Part shown: positions 48,701 through 64,000 of the stretch, one piece after another
Position numbering within the stretch: the first letter of the stretch is position 1
How the letters are laid out: each line of letters begins with the position of its first letter
DNA from: Metarhizium brunneum
Taxonomy: Eukaryota > Ascomycota > Sordariomycetes > Hypocreales > Clavicipitaceae
Reading direction: 5' to 3'
NCBI RefSeq assembly: GCF_013426205.1
Contig: NC_089423.1
Location: forward strand, 4,154,001 to 4,218,000
Length of the DNA: 64,000 nt
Notes under the pieces: generated by a model
Seen by the model: only the letters and a program-made list of their open reading frames with translations
Databases searched by the model: none
What the model was told of the DNA's origin: nothing
Program-made: the position numbers and the translations under genes

Positions 48701-50315
48701 CAAAGTACAGGTTGAAGAACTTCCTGTGAAACGATTTTACCGTTATGCCGTCGAACCAACACCGAAATTCGACGAGAACGGCAGTGTCAAAGCCCTGGCA
48801 GCAAGTTTTTCCGGACTTCCATTGAACGCGTTGATGACTGTGGGCATGGACGTTCCGCCAGCCTGGTTAGTCGCACCAAAGTTGTCCATACACGACCTCG
48901 ATAACATTCAACTAAGCGCTGCAAATTCGGATGTTGAAGCGACCTACGAACTTCAACACATTCTGATTGAAGGGCATTCTCGCGATGATGAGGGATCAGC
49001 CCCGCGAGGTGCTCAGCTAGTCCTGGCAACGGAAAGCCAGCCGCTTCTGACAGATACCATTGTCATGGCAAACCTGGGCTTTTTCCAATTCAAGGCCAAT
49101 CCTGGCGTATATAATATCCAGCTAAAAGAGGGTCGAAGTGCCGAGATCTTTACCATTGAAAGCATTGGTGCTCAGGGATGGGAAGCAGCGCCTGATGAAG
49201 AAGGCAGCGAACTTGCGCTGATGGACTTTCAAGGCACTACATTATACCCGCGGCTCAAACGCCGTCCCGGCATGGAAAATCAAGACGTTTTAGAGGACAC
49301 CAGCAATCCATCTCAGGGCAACATAGTTTCTAAAGGCCTAAAATTTGCAGAAGGGCTGCTTAGTGGCGGCAAAGGAAAATCCACTTCGGATGTACAGCAT
49401 GCTGAGATAAACATATTTTCCGTTGCGAGTGGGCATCTGTATGAGCGGATGCTCAATATCATGATGGTTTCTGTCATGCGCAATACGAAACACAGCGTCA
49501 AATTTTGGTTCATAGAACAATTTCTCTCACCATCGTTCAAAGAATTCATACCACACCTGGCAAAGGAATACGGTTTTAAATATGAGATGATCACATACAA
49601 GTGGCCACACTGGCTTCGGCAGCAAAAGGAGAAACAAAGGGAGATTTGGGGATATAAAATCCTTTTTTTGGACGTCCTCTTTCCGTTATCGCTGGACAAG
49701 GTCATATTTGTGGACGCTGATCAAGTTGTTCGCACCGACATGATGGACCTTGTTGACTTGGATCTAAATGGTGCGCCGTATGGCTTTACACCGATGTGTG
49801 ATTCTCGAACGGAGATGGAGGGGTTCCGATTCTGGAAACAAGGCTACTGGTCGAACTATCTTCGTGGAAGGCCATATCATATTTCGGCTCTTTATGTCGT
49901 GGATTTACGTCGTTTCCGCGAGCTGGCCGCCGGTGACCGACTCAGACAACAATACCATGCTCTCTCCGCGGATCCGGCTAGTCTGTCAAACTTAGACCAA
50001 GACTTGCCTAACCATATGCAATTTCAAATCCCAATCCATAGCTTACCGCAAGAGTGGCTTTGGTGCGAGACGTGGTGCAGTGATGAAAGCCTCGCAAAGG
50101 CTCGGACCATTGATCTATGCAATAACCCTCAAACCAAGGAACCGAAACTTGACAGGGCGAGAAGACAGGTCCCGGAATGGACCACATATGACCAAGAGAT
50201 TGCTGCTCTTGACTTGAAGCGTAAACAACGCCTCCAGTCGGACGCAGCGGAAACGGATAGAACAACATCAGAAGATGGAAAAGTGGAGGACGGTCGCTCA
50301 AAGGATGAACTGTAG
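45745..50315 (+). CDS. UDP-glucose:glycoprotein glucosyltransferase (UGGT)
   Basis: The folding sensor of the ER: it reglucosylates N-glycans of misfolded proteins so that calnexin rebinds them. Exons 45745-45875, 45929-46273 and 46325-50315 total 4467 nt, or 1488 residues, the usual size. The first exon supplies a signal peptide (MRLPNVIWLLAGPLTLIPPVSA). The long middle region contains the thioredoxin-like and beta-sandwich domains. The C-terminal GT24 catalytic domain has NIFSVASGHLYERML, WFIEQFLSPSFKEF, the metal-binding DxD in FVDADQVVRTDM, and SNLDQDLPN. The protein ends in KDEL, a luminal ER-retrieval signal. An ATG further in (46356) is not the start because the upstream exons are conserved and supply the secretion signal. 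Confidence 0.96.
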
Positions 50316-50992
50316 AGACGATGGAGTTTGGTTATCCCTCACAATCATGGGTTTTGCAAGTTTATGCTTCGATAGATGGAGAGGTCACATTTTCAACATG
50401 TGGTTTGAGCTTCAAATTTGACACACAACAAACGACCTGGACCAGGTGAAGTCTAGATATTACATATGTACGGCGTAGCGTTCACGACTGAGGACTTCCA
50501 TTTCCTATAGAAGGTCAGTGACATGGTAAATATGCAGCAGTGCTTGCGGCTTGTTGATAAGTGCTGTACCGTATTGCTTTCTTCTGTGAACAATAAAGAA
50601 TGTCTAACGGTTCAACGTTGTTGTCCATGGTGCATGCATCTTACATATGGAGTAGTTGAATCGCCTTCATCGTACCTCGGTAGCCGGCTGCCGAGTAAGG
50701 ATGGGGTCGTCTGACGTTTATTCAACCGACAACGTATTGTTACCTCATTTAGTTAACTACCCAGCCAGGAAGGTACGTTGTTCCGTGGCTGGGCGGGAAG
50801 ACAGCATTTTCAACGCGAAGTATCATTCTGCACTTACATGCATACATATTGATCATTAAGTAGCTTTCCGCACTGTACGCCGTGTTGTGCCGCATTTCTT
50901 CAAAAAACATCTCCCCACTTCACACCCGGCACAGCATCCCCACCTCCAACATCTCACATACAAAGACGATCTTTGACAAAATCCAGCTTACA
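50316..50992. other. Intergenic
   Basis: 3' flank of UGGT and promoter of the HIT-protein gene. Nothing else is recognised. Confidence 0.5.
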
Positions 50993-51808
50993 ATGTCCTG
51001 CATCTTTTGCCGCATCATCAAGGGTAAGGAATGGCGGTGGATGGCCACGGGCAAGCATGTGCCAAGTTGACTGCCGTGGGGTGTTTCATCGCGAGCTCAA
51101 TTTGCTGACATGGTCACGCACTCGGGTCATTTCTAGGCGAGATTCCTTGCATGAAGCTCTTTGAGAGCGAAAAGACGCTGGCTTTCCTCGACGTCGGGCC
51201 ACTCAGCAAAGGTCATGCTGTACGTATAAGGACTTTCCCCAAGCAGCAATGGCTCTGGCAATATGCCGGCGCCGCCATTTTTCTCCTGGAGCTAACAGGT
51301 TCTTTTGCTTGTATCCGCTAGCTGGTCATACCCAAGTATCATGGTGCAAAGCTGGCCGACATTCCCGATGACCAGCTCACAGAAATTCTGGTAGGCCGGC
51401 CAAACCTTGCATGTAGTGTGACGCCACGTCTTCAACTGACACGCTTGTCCCAGCCCACCCTGAAAAAGCTGGTTTCCGCAACTGGCGCCGTTGACTATAA
51501 CATACTCCAAAACAACGGTACCATAGCTCACCAACAGGTTCATCATGTGAGTCTGACCATCCTAGTCCTCTACCGTGTCCGGATTGTGGGAAGCTAACCA
51601 AATACCCTTGTTTCTTAATTCTCTATAGGTTCATTTTCACATGGTTAGTATCTTCAGCCGCCGTACCGTTCCGATGTACCTGCCCTAACCTCTTCACTAG
51701 ATTCCAAAGCCCAACGACGCAGAAGGCCTCGGAATTAGTTGGCCTTCCACACCAGGTGATATGGACAAGCTCAAGGCCCTCTGCGAGGACATCAAGTCCA
51801 AAATGTAG
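50993..51808 (+). CDS. HNT1: HIT-family protein, Hnt1-like
   Basis: Histidine-triad nucleotide-binding hydrolase (adenosine 5'-monophosphoramidase type). Six exons, 50993-51023, 51137-51219, 51322-51390, 51454-51546, 51629-51643 and 51701-51808, give 399 nt and 132 residues. MSCIFCRIIKGEIPCMKLFE is the typical zinc-type start (CxxC), DVGPLSKGHALVIPKYHGAKL the conserved middle, and HHVHFHMIPKP the His triad. The fifth exon has only 15 nt and encodes VHFHM. All junctions keep frame with GT-AG borders. Five introns in a 400-nt coding sequence is high even for moulds. Confidence 0.93.
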
Positions 51809-52088
51809 ATTATTGGCCAATCGAGGGCGCGTCGTTTGAGTACAGCAGCGCTAGTGAAAAGAGGTTCCGCCGTGCGCTTGTGCAATAATTTCATTGATAA
51901 ATGTCGTTCCGAATTTTATTATCATCTACTCTATAAACTATAACCCAAAGTGATGTCTTTCAGAGAACGGGAGGGGGAGCTTGCCATGTCAGCTGCCACT
52001 CCAACAATACAACCGACTGCGCCCTTTATTAGGTCCAGCTTGCTTCCAGCGGGTGCCGAAACAAAACCATCGAGATCATTCATTGCCT

Positions 52089-54064
<1,976 letters not shown>

Positions 54065-55005
54065 AGATCTTCTCTTTCCACAACAAGCTAAGGCGGTTAT
54101 TTTCTGTGCCTAGGTATTTGGGGTGGTGGAGTGCTAGCGTCAGGAATGCGGCAATGGAGAGCCAGATGATCGTTAGTATACAAGGACCTTGGCAATGGCA
54201 CTGGCAGACGAATTCCAAAACAAAACAGGTTATGCTGGAAGTCGGGAGACGGGCGTCAGCGGACTTGTTCGGCGGGATGTCCAGTATTTTCGGCCAGCTT
54301 GTCGGATACACGGCGACCCGTATCTGGTCGGACTAATTGTCCAGCAAGCCCTCCGTAACGATCCTCCCTGTGGAGAAATAACTGGAGACTGGAGCTGACA
54401 GCAGGAGATAGAGAGGCAAGAGTATCTGGCATTGGCGTACTTATGTAGGTAGGCAAGTAAATGACTTCGATGACACTTTGGAACTTGACTTTGATCTCGA
54501 ATTTAGACTTTGTGCCTGCCACACGCCATTTTTGCCCTTTTCCCCTGAGCACTTCAACTTCCAAGGTTGGTAGTCATGTCCAGATCATAGACCAAGCGTG
54601 GGCTTTCTTTATTGACCAGGCACAACGCTCTCTCGGGAGTGGTAAAGAATAGGAATGCGCGAAAGAATAGAAGATTATTAGAATTGTTCCGTATTTTGCA
54701 CTTGACTTATTCCGGTCCTCTGCGTCCGCCCTGCCAGTGGTCTGGTCTGGTCGCATTGCGATGCCTGCGGATATCACGGCCCCGCTGAAGAGTGTCTGGG
54801 GGTGTTGGACATCGCAAGACTGGCTGGCTGGGGACGTGCCACTCATCGCACGTGCCATGTTCTGCTTTAGACCTGGAGTCTCCTGTACAGGCGCGATTGG
54901 CGGTTCGCGTATCGCCGATGAATGAAAGTTTCTGGAACACGTTCCCGCCAGATTTACACCTCGTTGGAGCGCCTAATTGATCAAAACACGTCGCTCTAGT
55001 TAGGC
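54065..55005. other. Intergenic, divergent promoters
   Basis: The region separates the CRAL-TRIO gene (-) and Dam1 (+). It contains many short overlapping frames in several frames, none protein-like. Nothing else is recognised. Confidence 0.5.
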
Positions 55006-55790
55006 ATGGGCATGTCAGACGGCATCGACGAGGCAAATGGCTGCACTGCCATGAGCCGGAAACGTTCAAATTCCCGAGCGCGTAATTCTAGGCCAACAAC
55101 ACCGCTCCGACCGTCCTCACGATCCTCCTTTCGAGACTCTGCCCGCAATGTCCGTGGCGGTGGTGCGGAGTTTCCGCTGAATGCCTTTGAGCCTGCTTTC
55201 GCAGAACTTTCAGACGCTATGGCTGATCTTGAGGCCAACATGATGCATTTTCAACTTATGCACGAAAGTCTTGCTCGCTTCAGCGAGTCGTTTGCTAGTT
55301 TTCTCTATGGGCTCAACATGAATGCGTTTTGTGTCGACTTCCCAGAGGTATATTTCGATCCTGCAATATGGAACCTACTTTGCAAAAGTCTGCATGGTTT
55401 TCTAACTTGGTATTTATGAATCAGGGACCCATTGCTGAATCATTTGCACGAGACCGCCATGAAGAAACTTCGGCTGAGGGCACCACCCGCCTGGAGACTG
55501 ATGTTGAAGCCACCTTTATGTACGTATGCCCGAACCACTTTTCTTACAACATTTTCTTGTTTTATGTTTATCGGTGCTGAGCTCCCTCATTCAGGACTAC
55601 GGACACCTCTTTTGTCGATAACCCACCCACTACAACGAAAAAATATGCCAAGCCCGGAGCCGTCGAAACTCGTCAATCCCGTCTGCCTTTTGCACGTGGT
55701 ACAAATACGAGAGGGAGGGCAAATACTCGAGATAGGGCTCGATCAAGTGGCCTCGCAAGAGGTCGCGGTCGCGGTCGAGGCATAAAATAG
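55006..55790 (+). CDS. DAM1: DASH complex subunit Dam1
   Basis: Microtubule-binding subunit of the outer-kinetochore DASH/Dam1 ring. Exons 55006-55347, 55425-55519 and 55595-55790 encode 210 residues (208 if the start is the next ATG at 55012). After a basic, Ser/Arg-rich N-terminus (RPTTPLRPSSRSSFRDSAR), the conserved Dam1 helix follows: FAELSDAMADLEANMMHFQL, then SLARFSESFASFLYGLNMNA and FCVDFPEGPIAESF. The tail is Thr-rich and ends in an Arg-Gly repeat (GLARGRGRGRGIK). Length is shorter than budding-yeast Dam1 but usual for filamentous ascomycetes. It ends 153 bp from the convergent zinc-finger gene. Confidence 0.92.
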
Positions 55791-55943
55791 TTTGATGCAC
55801 AATCATATGGGCCAGAGCCTAACCATGCCTAGCACCTCTTGTAAGGAGATTCACGTCCATATTCAAGAACAAACGACGGCAGGGATACACATAGGAAGGG
55901 CATTCTCGGCAGATAATCGATCTGAATGTCGTCGCCCGCTGCT

Positions 55944-56424
55944 TCATGTGGCCATTTCCATGTCTCCGGAGGCATCATGTTCAACGTTGTCATGCCGATT
56001 ATCGATTTGCGACTCTGCATCGAGCCCTGGCATTCTTTGGGGTTCTGGACTGGGCTCTTCGCGCAGCTGTTTGACTCTATGGCAGGACACTTAGTTCATC
56101 GGGTAACGCATGTGAAACAAGGTATGCAGGTCACGTACCTGCGCTTGTGCGGTTTGCCGCGCCTGTGAGAATTCAGAGTACTCTCTCGGTCAAACCACTT
56201 GGCGCATTCAATACAATAGTGCCTGCCGAGACCTGGAAGGTCCTCAGCCGCTTTGGTATCTTTGAATTGCGCCAGATGTCTTGATGATAACAAATCTGCC
56301 TTGATTTGATCTACATCTCTTCATTGCTGTTAGCCGGAACCCCAACCGTGGGCCACATCGCCAGAGTATCGTACCTGGTTTTCCTCCTCGTCTTTGTGAT
56401 TGTGCGTTTGTTTCCGACGCCCAT
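55944..56424 (-). CDS. BUD20: Bud20/ZNF593-type C2H2 zinc finger, 60S biogenesis factor
   Basis: Bud20 is a nuclear shuttling factor that joins pre-60S ribosomal particles for export. Exons 56424-56375, 56318-56139 and 56076-55944 total 363 nt, or 120 residues. MGVGNKRTITKTRRKTRDVD is the typical basic N-terminus; DLPGLGRHYCIECAKWFDRE and LNSHRRGKPHKRRVKQLREE hold the single C2H2 finger (Cys, Cys, His, His). The tail is acidic and ends EMAT. The model depends on three splice junctions that each keep frame. Family and size agree well. Confidence 0.9.
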
Positions 56425-58811
56425 TGTATATAGTATGCGATTCGAGACTAGAACGTGGCGCAGATATCGTTTAACTGATAGGTGAAGTACAGTGGAATTT
56501 GCCCCCTTATGTGTCTATCAATAATGCAGTTGCCAGTATATGCAGTACGCAATCCAAACCTAGCATTCATAGGTTGGAAATGAACTGGTTGAAAGAGATG
56601 CAGTTCAAGGCAGAGGTGGATTGATCAAATTTGTGATGAGAGGCAGACCAGTGGGTGCGCTCGGGTATTCTTCGGAAGCTCGCTAGTTAGTGTGCTAGTC
56701 CGCTGTCGAACCAAGCCAAGAACTTGACCTCATGAATCCTAGGTTTCAAGACTCAAGAGTGGATGGCAAGAGATGGACCGAATTGACAATGCCTTTAGTA
56801 AAAACTGCACAACCTTTCTTTGATTTGCATGTGTGCATGTACGTTGTAAACTATCAAAAGTCGATGGCCTTGGGTTCATGCTGAGGCCACACGGCAAAGG
56901 AAATGCATGAGCTGAGGCAGGATATATCAAGCAATAGCAAAGTTATCTTTTGAGTATAGGATATCGAAATTCGTGATGAGCTGCATACCCGTGGGTATGT
57001 ATGCCGTTGGAAAACACGTCCTTCCTGTCGCAACTCGAGCAACTCGGCGTAGTAAGGGGTGGGAAGTCAACATGTATGTTACCAGACGACGGTGCCTAGA
57101 TATCCCGCTGTGTTTATTATAGTGCGGTATTAGCCCATAATGCTTTTCGATGGTCAAATTTGTCATGTCACAGGCTGCATGTAGTACCAAGAATGCTACA
57201 GCGCAAAATGTTGATTGAGTCGGGAGCAACAGTGTGCGGTGCCGCATGTACTGCATACGGAATACATGAAGTCCATTAGAGGCCGACCTCGGTAGGTACA
57301 CTTGGTAGACATTCATATGCTCGGCAAGGTACTTGAGTACGTATTTACATCTAAGTACTTAGGTAATACATGTATTAAGTGACTCGTCCGCTTAGTTGCT
57401 GACGGGTATATATTGTGTGTGTGCGTGTGTGTGTGTTCTGCGAGTGGCTGAAACGCATGCGCCGATTTCTGGGAAAAGTCAATGAAATACGGAGTACTTG
57501 ACCCGTTGGCGACTTGGTCAGTGGACGAGCCACTCTTGCCGCTTCTCAGTTGCCAACGGGTACAGCAAATTTGGCATTTTGTTGTCATATTAATCGGTTT
57601 TCTCCCAGAACGGGACATCGGTCCCCGAGGCCAAAGCTCCGAGTAGCTCGCAAAAACGAGTGTCCTCGTGCGGTGACCGAAGGATCCAGCCAATGCCGAG
57701 GTCTGGAACATATGGTCACGATTTGCCAACGACTCATGAATGGACAACAGCGGCGGTCTGCCGATTGAGCAATTGAGCCATGGGGCCAAGTTTAGTGGGT
57801 AATGCCGCGCCAGACCTGCCGCTGCGAGAACACATAGCAGCCGCAATGCCACTAGCGGCTTAAAAGAGTAGCCGACCGGAGCCGAGTTGCGTGCTCGGAA
57901 CAAGGGACTTCGGAAGCGCATCTGACGAGGAGACCAGCTCCCTGGCACTTCCATCCCCAAGGCGAGGACATGCAAGCTCCATTGGCGATGATATACGTAT
58001 TACGCAGTAGTACCTTGTATGCAGGGGATTGTTGGTCAACTGCCTCGAGCTCTACCGGGCGTGGTATGCTTTGCACGGCCACGGCAAGTAATTGCCATCA
58101 ATACACAAAGCTATGCCTTGCCATCCATAAGAGGTCAATAATCGTGGCTGATACCAGGCATGCACGGAGCTGGATGCTCCAGCAATTGACATGTGCTGGC
58201 CGACTGCCCCCCAGCCCAACCCCAGGCTGCCTGGTCAGCAACAGCGATGCCCAGAAGCCAAACGGCTCAGTTGTGTTTGCAATTTTTCAATTTTTTGCCC
58301 TGGCCCTGTTTTCCATGCCCTCTCGTTCGCTGGGTGGCGCGGGGCCTCGGGGCAGTGGAGGTCTCAGCACCGCATGACGGAACGCAGACGTCGTGGATTA
58401 TTATCTCGACGCTTGTGACTGGCTGCAGCACCAGGTGCCCCCCGTAGCAACACCACGTTCCCAACCCGGCCTGGCCGCGCAGTGGAATCCGCAAGCCAAC
58501 GCTTCTATGCTTGTGGCTTTATCTTCTCTCCCATGCAACCTTCACCTTCAACCCTGCGGCTCCACATCACGCCGCCTGTGCTCGGTAACATCTGGCTCTA
58601 GCCTGGTTTCTGTTCCCGGCCAAAAACACCTCTCTCCACCTTCGTGGCCAACCTTCTCCCTTACTTCTCTTTTTTCTTAAACCACCTCCACGTCCTTTGC
58701 TTCTCCTCCACGTACTGGCCTCCGAGTTTGACTGACCTTGGAGAGCGGCCAAGTCGCTTTCACCCAGCTCAGACCCTCTCCCCTCTGCCTCAATTGGCCC
58801 TTACCTTCAAC
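56425..58811. other. Longest gene-free stretch
   Basis: The region contains a GT microsatellite (57414-57436), one exact TACGGAGTA (57488-57496), a TACTTAGGTA-like palindrome (57353-57365) and a pyrimidine-rich leader before the aconitase start. A 220-residue minus-strand frame (57313-57975) is a by-product of the microsatellite. No gene is supported. Confidence 0.55.
57414..57436. repeat. GT dinucleotide microsatellite
   Basis: A near-perfect GT run with one GC interruption, non-coding. Confidence 0.9.
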
Positions 58812-61698
<2,887 letters not shown>

Positions 61699-62691
61699 AA
61701 ACAGTGTACAATTAGGGTGGAGTGAGATGTATTATTGGCGTCGTGGTTGAAGTATACTAGAATACCTATGTAATTGAAATTGAAGGAGCAGTGTCTGATA
61801 CTATACGATGATGGAGCCTGTAAATTTACGCTGTGATCCAAACATGTTCTTCACGTCTGACGCCACTTTCTGTGTCTTTAGGGTGGAGCGGCCTATGTTG
61901 GCGATTATGACGAAAGCCCTTCAACCTGGCAATCTAAGTTGTCTGGCAGTAGGCCATTAGAGCTTGATACGGCCCTCTCTGGTTGGGCAGACGGGGAGCA
62001 TGCCTTCATCGAGGTTGCCACCTCGCCGGTGCTCTGCTTATGTCAGCCAAAAACGGGTCTCTGAACTACTGGTTAGTTTCGCTCAGGAACTCGACGACGT
62101 CAGTACTGTAATGGGCTCCTGGGAACTTCGTCAAGCCGAGATGTGGCCACAGTCACTACGTACTTAGGTACCTACCTACTTTAGGTACTTAAGTGCCCGC
62201 CTCTTACAGGTATCTAAGCATTGAATTTCCATACTTGTACACCTATAGAAGCTGGTAGGCGTGGTCTTGTTGACACAACACGGCTCCTACAAATTACTTC
62301 ATGCTTCGTTGGCTTCAAATACACCCCCAACCGCCTAAAGTTTAACTACTTATTTTCGAGGCGGCCAACAACTAATCAAATTGTATTCAACGTCAACTTC
62401 AAGCGAACGTCTGCGGCACGGCATTTACTCGCCCCAGTCCATGTTTCACCTTTCGAGATGCATTCAATCCTACATGACGAGTTCATCTCCACAATAGCAG
62501 CTCTATCACAGGTTCCAGTGGTTCACTGCTCTATGTCAATCAGAAGAGATTGATCTCATAAGCCTGAGGGAGATATCTTTGCTGCAATTTCGAATATTCA
62601 ACTGGCTACGACCGTCTGCAAAAGAGGGTTCCATTGGCCTGTTTTCTTCACACCAACAATCCAAGCCGTACTTAGGTTTCCAAGGAGCGTG
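61699..62691. other. Intergenic / possible 5' exon of NYN gene
   Basis: The left part is the 3' flank of aconitase. A TACCTACC/TACTTAGGTA cluster lies at 62161-62192. The stretch 62506-62689 reads in one frame as a 60-codon helical segment (around EIDLISLREISLLQFRIFNW) without Met; it may be an upstream exon of the NYN gene, but no junction is convincing. Confidence 0.4.
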
Positions 62692-64000
62692 ATGAGCAAC
62701 TTGCAAGGCATTCTTCCTATCGAAAATAACTATCACGTTCCTTCAAAAACACCTGAGCAAGAGAGCGAGAACTATGGGAACAAGCCACAAGGCTTGACAC
62801 CAAAGCTAGGCGACTTCCAAAAGCTGTACGAGACTCGACCGTTGGCCGTGCCAGATCAGACGGGAACGGTTGCTTCTTATTCATCAGCAGGTACCGACGC
62901 AAAAGTGAATAAAGCCATCGATTGTAATGACTTGGCACAGCAACCATTTACAGACCAAGTGGCGAAACTGGGAGATTTTCAAAGATTGCAGATTCACCTT
63001 CACGGTCGACATCCCGTCCCTGGCCATAGTACCTTGAGAACTAGACAGCAGCTCAGCGCGGTCGAATTTAAAACAAAACCTGCGAGTTTATCGATCGGCC
63101 ACAACGCTCAGAAATGTCATGGTAAAGAAAAGTGGGATGCCACAATAGTGCCACAGAACTCTCAGAGTCGTCCCTCCTGTTCTTGCTCCTGTAATGAACA
63201 TCATGATCCGCAGGATACTGAGGGAACTTCTTTTCATCACTTGGGTTGTGTCGCCCAGGCGACAGATGGTTTGCTGCCAAATGATAGCTGCCTAGCATCC
63301 GGCCGCGAGCGTAATGCTACGGCTCAATTTGGGCTTCTGTCAGCGACTTTCCACGATAGAAGAAGAGAACAAAGCCAAAACACCGGCATTCTTTGTGCGG
63401 GGTACAACGATCTCCGATGTCCAATTCTGTCAACTGCCAGGACATGTAATAGAACAGCCAACACCGCGAGGGTATTGTCGTATAAAATCGGCAAAGAAGG
63501 GCCAGTCACCTCTATCCTGGGCGTCAAATCTACTACGGACCAGCAGCATGAATCATTATCATTGAAGCTAGTTCCACTCCGAGCTGCAGATACTATATTG
63601 GCAATTCAAGATGACCAAATGGCCAGGAACGGAGTACACATCTTCTTGGATATGTCAAACATCAACATAAGCTTTCAATGTGCTTTAAGGGGCAAATTCT
63701 CAATTAAGGAGCATGCTCGTTTTGTGCCGCTACCTCAACTGAATTTACAGTTTCTCACAGAAATACTTGTTCGTGATCGGAAGATTATGACACTCAACGC
63801 AGGCTGCTCTGTTCTGCCTCATCGCCAAGAGCCTCGGTTTGTTCAGGAACTCCGAGACTTGGGCTATCGTGTTGATCTTAGAGAGAGAAAACGAGAAAAT
63901 CATGATTTCAAAGCTGGAGAGGCGTCTTCATCGGACGAATTCGTCTTTTCTCGTAACGGCGGCCGTTATGTAGAGGAGTTGGTGGACGAGACACTACAAA
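62692..64000 (+). CDS. NYN-domain (PIN-like) protein, partial at right edge
   Basis: An open frame starts at ATG 62692 and runs off the window: 436 residues so far without a stop. The N-terminal part is disordered and contains a repeated motif, KLGDFQKLYETRP (from about 62803) and KLGDFQRLQIHLH (from about 62962). A Cys/His-rich stretch (SCSCSCNEHHD) lies in the middle. From about residue 313 a NYN/PIN-like fold begins: NGVHIFLDMSNINISFQCAL, with the metal-binding Asp, then LVRDRKIMTLNAGCSVLPH, VQELRDLGYRVDLRERKR, and YVEELVDETLQ at the edge, the usual second acidic site. Fungal proteins of this layout are usually of unknown function; nuclease activity is inferred from the fold. The true 5' end may include an upstream exon. 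Confidence 0.78.
   Translation, partial: MSNLQGILPIENNYHVPSKTPEQESENYGNKPQGLTPKLGDFQKLYETRPLAVPDQTGTVASYSSAGTDAKVNKAIDCNDLAQQPFTDQVAKLGDFQRLQIHLHGRHPVPGHSTLRTRQQLSAVEFKTKPASLSIGHNAQKCHGKEKWDATIVPQNSQSRPSCSCSCNEHHDPQDTEGTSFHHLGCVAQATDGLLPNDSCLASGRERNATAQFGLLSATFHDRRREQSQNTGILCAGYNDLRCPILSTARTCNRTANTARVLSYKIGKEGPVTSILGVKSTTDQQHESLSLKLVPLRAADTILAIQDDQMARNGVHIFLDMSNINISFQCALRGKFSIKEHARFVPLPQLNLQFLTEILVRDRKIMTLNAGCSVLPHRQEPRFVQELRDLGYRVDLRERKRENHDFKAGEASSSDEFVFSRNGGRYVEELVDETLQ

Noticed and set aside
57313..57975. 220-residue minus-strand frame
   Set aside because: Runs through a GT microsatellite (His-Thr repeat) and lacks any domain or good start context.

Overview
The window is nuclear DNA of a filamentous ascomycete, most likely Sordariomycetes and probably Hypocreales. 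The evidence is many short GT-AG introns (about 50-120 nt), roughly balanced base composition, a mould-type NADPH oxidase regulator (NoxR) and an Mpv17/PMP22-family protein of the mould type. I cannot name a species from sequence alone. Nineteen intact protein genes, one broken transporter gene and one gene cut by the right edge are supported. I saw no tRNA, rRNA, CRISPR array or intact mobile element.

Layout, left to right. 1.4-3.4 kb: noxR (+). 4.1-6.3 kb: mitochondrial glutamyl-tRNA synthetase (-). 7.0-8.5 kb: a type I DnaJ of the Ydj1/Xdj1 kind with a CaaX-like end (+). 9.2-10.0 kb: ESCRT-II subunit Vps22/Snf8 (+). 10.7-11.7 kb: Mpv17/PMP22 membrane protein (-). 13.6-15.4 kb: prephenate dehydrogenase Tyr1 (-), divergent from an Ats1/Kti13-like RCC1-repeat protein (+), which ends 74 bp from the end of checkpoint-clamp gene rad9 (-). 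19.9-20.5 kb: a solitary FAR1-type DNA-binding-domain protein (-). 21.5-22.0 kb: an unrecognised 124-residue protein (+). 22.7-23.4 kb: ribosomal protein L34 (+). 24.1-24.9 kb: a complex I assembly factor (NDUFAF3/Mth938-like, +). 25.7-27.6 kb: an alpha/beta hydrolase fused to a capping-enzyme-like RNA 5'-triphosphatase/dual-specificity phosphatase domain (+). 28.2-30.0 kb: vacuolar alkaline phosphatase Pho8 (-). 30.9-31.9 kb: a monocarboxylate-transporter-like MFS pseudogene (-).

33.3-37.5 kb: chitin synthase III activator Skt5/Chs4-like (-), with a CVVM prenylation box completed by a 12-nt last exon. 39.4-40.3 kb: proteasome lid subunit Rpn12 (+). 41.2-45.1 kb: alpha-COP (-), divergent from UDP-glucose:glycoprotein glucosyltransferase with a KDEL end (+, 45.7-50.3 kb). 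51.0-51.8 kb: HIT-family Hnt1 (+). 52.1-54.1 kb: a Sec14/CRAL-TRIO protein with a mitochondrial-looking, membrane-anchored N-terminus (-). 55.0-55.8 kb: DASH subunit Dam1 (+). 55.9-56.4 kb: Bud20-type zinc finger (-). 58.8-61.7 kb: mitochondrial aconitase (+). 62.7 kb to the edge: a NYN-domain protein (+, partial).

The genes are mostly single-copy housekeeping genes with no operon-like logic. The clearest functional pairing is the divergent alpha-COP/UGGT pair, both secretory-pathway genes. The most unusual items are the hydrolase-phosphatase fusion, the MFS pseudogene whose first lesion is a 7-bp tandem duplication, several micro-exons and a GC-AG intron, two recurring intergenic motifs (TACGGAGTA and TACCTAGGTA-like palindromes), the acid-free N-terminus of the CRAL-TRIO protein and the lone FAR1 domain. 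Exon boundaries were placed by hand from splice consensus, frame continuity and remembered family patterns. No alignment or search was run.
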